A stretch of DNA of 5,233 nt from Candidatus Woesearchaeota archaeon (GTDB lineage: Archaea; Nanobdellota; Nanobdellia; UBA10117), in contig JAHFKX010000062.1 in the NCBI GenBank assembly GCA_023245115.1, positions 1 to 5,233 of the forward strand, given 5' to 3'. The position numbers and the translations under genes were made by a program. Below the pieces are notes generated by a model. That model searched no databases. It saw only the letters and a list, made by a program, of their open reading frames with translations, and was not told the DNA's origin. This document shows positions 4,569 to 5,233 of this stretch, piece by piece. Positions within the stretch are counted from its first letter, which is position 1. Each line of letters starts with the position of its first letter.

Positions 4569-5233
4569 ATGCCTAAGCTTTCGATAGTAATACCGTCACT
4601 AAACGAAGAGATGCATATTGGCCAGCTGCTGCAATCACTGGCCAGACAAACATTCAAAGACTTTGAGGTGATAGTAGTAGACAGTAACTCAAAGGACAAC
4701 ACTAAGCGCGTGGTTGAAGGTTTTTCCGCTGAGCTAAATATAAAATTTATTGTTGAGCCGCGATTGGGCATCGGTTTAGCCAGAAACATTGGCGCAGCAA
4801 ACGCGTCAGGCGAGTACCTTTTGTTTATGGACGCTGACGTTCTCATGGCTAAAACATTTTTAGAAAAGGCCATAAAAGAATTTGATGACCGATTTCTCGA
4901 TATCGCGACGTGCTACATAACGCCAGTATCTGACAAACTGCTCGATATAGTGTTGCATGAGGCTACTAATGCCGCGCTGAATGCAAGCCAGTATTTATCA
5001 CCAGCTTCGCCGGGCTTCTGCATTTTTATTACAAAACGCCTCCACAACCGCATAAATGGATTTAATGAAGAGCTAAAGCTAGGCGAAGACCATGATTATG
5101 GCGAGCGGGCCAGCCAGCTTGGCAAGTTCCGCGTTTTAAGGAATTCACGTATTAATGTTTCAGTGAGGCGGCTTGATAAGGACGGTCGGGCAAGGCTTGT
5201 AACAAAATATATTTACGGCGAGATTTACAGAAA
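4569..5233 (+). CDS. Family 2 glycosyltransferase, 3' end outside window
   Basis: An open frame from the ATG at 4569 to the window edge without a stop (221 full codons, last complete codon ending at 5231). It has a GT-A fold of family 2: the opening strand KLSIVIPSLNEE (3-14), VIVVDSNSKDNT (34-45, with the nucleotide-binding aspartate D38), GLARNIGAANASGEYLLFMDAD (69-90, ending in the metal/sugar-nucleotide DxD, D88 and D90), and a late GEDHDYGERASQLG (172-185), where the E173-D174 pair lies in the catalytic-base region. Such enzymes move a sugar from a nucleotide or lipid-phosphate donor to a lipid or glycan; in archaea many serve surface polysaccharide or N-glycan assembly at the membrane. 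Donor and acceptor cannot be read here, and any C-terminal membrane helices would lie beyond the window. It is divergent from the dph6-like gene and probably a separate unit. Confidence 0.9.
   Translation, partial: MPKLSIVIPSLNEEMHIGQLLQSLARQTFKDFEVIVVDSNSKDNTKRVVEGFSAELNIKFIVEPRLGIGLARNIGAANASGEYLLFMDADVLMAKTFLEKAIKEFDDRFLDIATCYITPVSDKLLDIVLHEATNAALNASQYLSPASPGFCIFITKRLHNRINGFNEELKLGEDHDYGERASQLGKFRVLRNSRINVSVRRLDKDGRARLVTKYIYGEIYR

Noticed and set aside
4547..4873. 108-residue minus-strand open frame near the right end
   Set aside because: Antisense to the glycosyltransferase, whose DxD and other motifs are clear; the minus frame also runs through the divergent promoter region.
1..5233. 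Mobile element, defence island or CRISPR content
   Set aside because: No transposase, integrase, nuclease, toxin-antitoxin pair, direct-repeat array or tRNA-flanked insertion was seen; the genes are core archaeal housekeeping types.

Overview
The window reads as a compact chromosomal segment of an archaeon. The proteins are archaeal or archaeal/eukaryotic in type: a Taw1 radical-SAM wyosine enzyme, deoxyhypusine synthase, a Pth2-type peptidyl-tRNA hydrolase, and two Dph6-like PP-loop ATPases of the diphthamide family. Several genes also have an A/T-rich TATA-like box centred about 24-27 bp before the start codon, as expected for leaderless archaeal transcripts. The very small intergenic gaps, small proteins and overlapping genes would fit a streamlined lineage (a DPANN-like group is possible), but the sequence alone does not fix the taxon.

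Layout: (1) bases 2-913 (+) hold taw1, cut at its 5' end by the window edge. (2) 944-2048 (+) hold a small zinc-ribbon protein whose 3' end overlaps deoxyhypusine synthase by 68 bp. (3) 2072-2380 (+) hold an unrecognised 102-residue protein. (4) 2403-3137 (+) hold two more small zinc-ribbon proteins followed by pth2, with an operon-like arrangement. The second zinc-ribbon gene (2598-2765, 55 residues) is very short but has a perfect Shine-Dalgarno sequence. (5) 3134-4526 (-) hold two tandem Dph6-like paralogues, convergent with pth2. (6) From 4569 (+) a family 2 glycosyltransferase runs off the right edge with no stop.

Functionally most of the window serves translation. Taw1 makes the wyosine base of tRNA-Phe, deoxyhypusine synthase modifies aIF5A, Dph6 completes diphthamide on aEF2, and Pth2 recycles peptidyl-tRNA. 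Three unassigned zinc-ribbon proteins and one orphan protein are interleaved with these genes and are the least explained part. The glycosyltransferase is probably a separate unit (cell-surface glycan or protein glycosylation).

No tRNA, rRNA, CRISPR array, insertion sequence, phage gene or attachment site was seen. No gene-free stretch exceeds about 45 bp. I did not find a clear new multi-gene system; the best leads are the divergent Dph6 paralogue and the small zinc-ribbon proteins linked to translation-modification genes.
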